From assembly GCA_963575745.1 (NCBI GenBank), contig CAUYUJ010003891.1, forward strand, positions 516,693 through 580,692: a stretch of DNA of 64,000 nucleotides, in the 5' to 3' direction. Under the pieces are notes generated by a model that saw nothing but the letters and a program-made list of their open reading frames with translations, searched no databases and was not told the origin of the DNA. Both the position numbers and the translations under genes were made by a program. This stretch comes from Prorocentrum cordatum. Taxonomy: Eukaryota; Sar; Dinophyceae; Prorocentrales; Prorocentraceae. The first letter of the stretch is position 1. The number at the start of each line of letters is the position of its first letter. This document shows positions 63,489 to 64,000 of this stretch, piece by piece.

Positions 63489-63639
63489 CTCCTCCATCCG
63501 CATTTTTTTCCGTCCTCCTTCTGCCACCCTCCCTCGTCGATTTGTTTGCTCCGCATCCTCATCCCCCTCCTCAGATCCCTCCTTTTCCCCCTCCTCTTTT
63601 GCTCGTCCTCCTCTTCCCCGTCTCTCTCCTCCTCTTAAT

Positions 63640-63919
63640 CACCATCATCACCGCCACCCTCATCGCCATCATCATCATGATCCCCTTCCGCACCATCATC
63701 ATCGTCAGCGCCATCATCGCCAACGGCATCATTATCATCATCCTCATCATCAACAACACCGTCATCGCCGTCATCACCATCACCATCATCACCATCCTCA
63801 CCCACATCATCATCAACATCGCATTCATGGTTATCATCATCCGCATCACTATATTCATCCTTCTCGTCATCATCATAATCGTCATCGTCATCGCCATCGT
63901 CACCGCCATCGCCATCATA

Positions 63920-63969
<50 letters not shown>

Positions 63970-64000
63970 CATCCTCATCCTCATCCTCATCATCATCATC
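63640..64000. repeat. ATC/CAT trinucleotide array
   Basis: Interrupted CATCATC array becoming pure (CAT)n at about 63920-63965. It runs off the window end. Confidence 0.95.

Overview
The window looks like repeat-dense dinoflagellate nuclear DNA, possibly Prorocentrum-like. The reasons are: long GC-rich trinucleotide arrays (CTA, GGA/CTC, GTC/GAC, ATC), many short palindromic or inverted-repeat elements, arrays that would translate as HLGAILA-type repeats, and a Ty1/copia-type polyprotein whose gag carries a CCCH zinc finger. I found no intact host gene. The organism call is an inference from composition and element types, not a marker gene.

Layout. 1-20.6 kb: simple repeats, a decayed RNase H fragment of a non-LTR (LINE-like) retrotransposon at 1.9-3.2 kb, several families of 125-190 bp inverted-repeat elements (some with target-site duplications, one nested in another), AAGACGGCC-type arrays at 8.7-10.6 kb, two unrecognised coding-like fragments (12.2-13.7 kb plus, 15.1-16.4 kb minus) and a 163-bp tandem repeat at 17.2-18.3 kb. 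20.65-47.8 kb: the core of the window. Two arms of about 2 kb (102-bp minisatellite plus GTC/GAC array) lie in inverted orientation at 20.65-22.6 and 45.5-47.8 kb. Between them are two directly repeated LTR-like segments of about 102-105 bp (22906-23010 and 45325-45426), and between these, all on the minus strand, a copia-type retroelement. 47.8-64 kb: more arrays, further copies of the small inverted-repeat elements and low-complexity tracts.

The retroelement reads 5' to 3' from about 45.3 down to 23.0 kb. A 73-bp tandem leader array is followed by a gag-like region (two Cys/His clusters, coiled coil, CCCH finger), aspartic protease, integrase, reverse transcriptase and RNase H. Instead of ending at RNase H near 34.8 kb it continues for about 11.5 kb with tightly packed extra reading frames. 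These are a protein resembling cytosine-C5 methyltransferases in three motifs, a 778-residue protein of unknown function, a 512-residue unknown, proline-rich proteins, a region resembling RNA 2'-phosphotransferase (Tpt1/KptA), and a terminal zinc-ribbon-like frame. The copy is decayed: there are in-frame stops in gag, integrase and RT and frameshifts between domains. Most protein motifs are still legible.

A family of short palindromes, consensus CGRCTNAGYCG, is scattered across this element. I count at least 18 exact copies by eye, and saw none outside. Stem changes are compensated on the other arm, and several copies have a second outer stem separated by a one-base bulge. They mostly fall in linker segments and read as PAQP, PAKP, PTQS or GSA. 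Together with the flanking direct repeats, their distribution suggests that the 22.5 kb behave as one unit.
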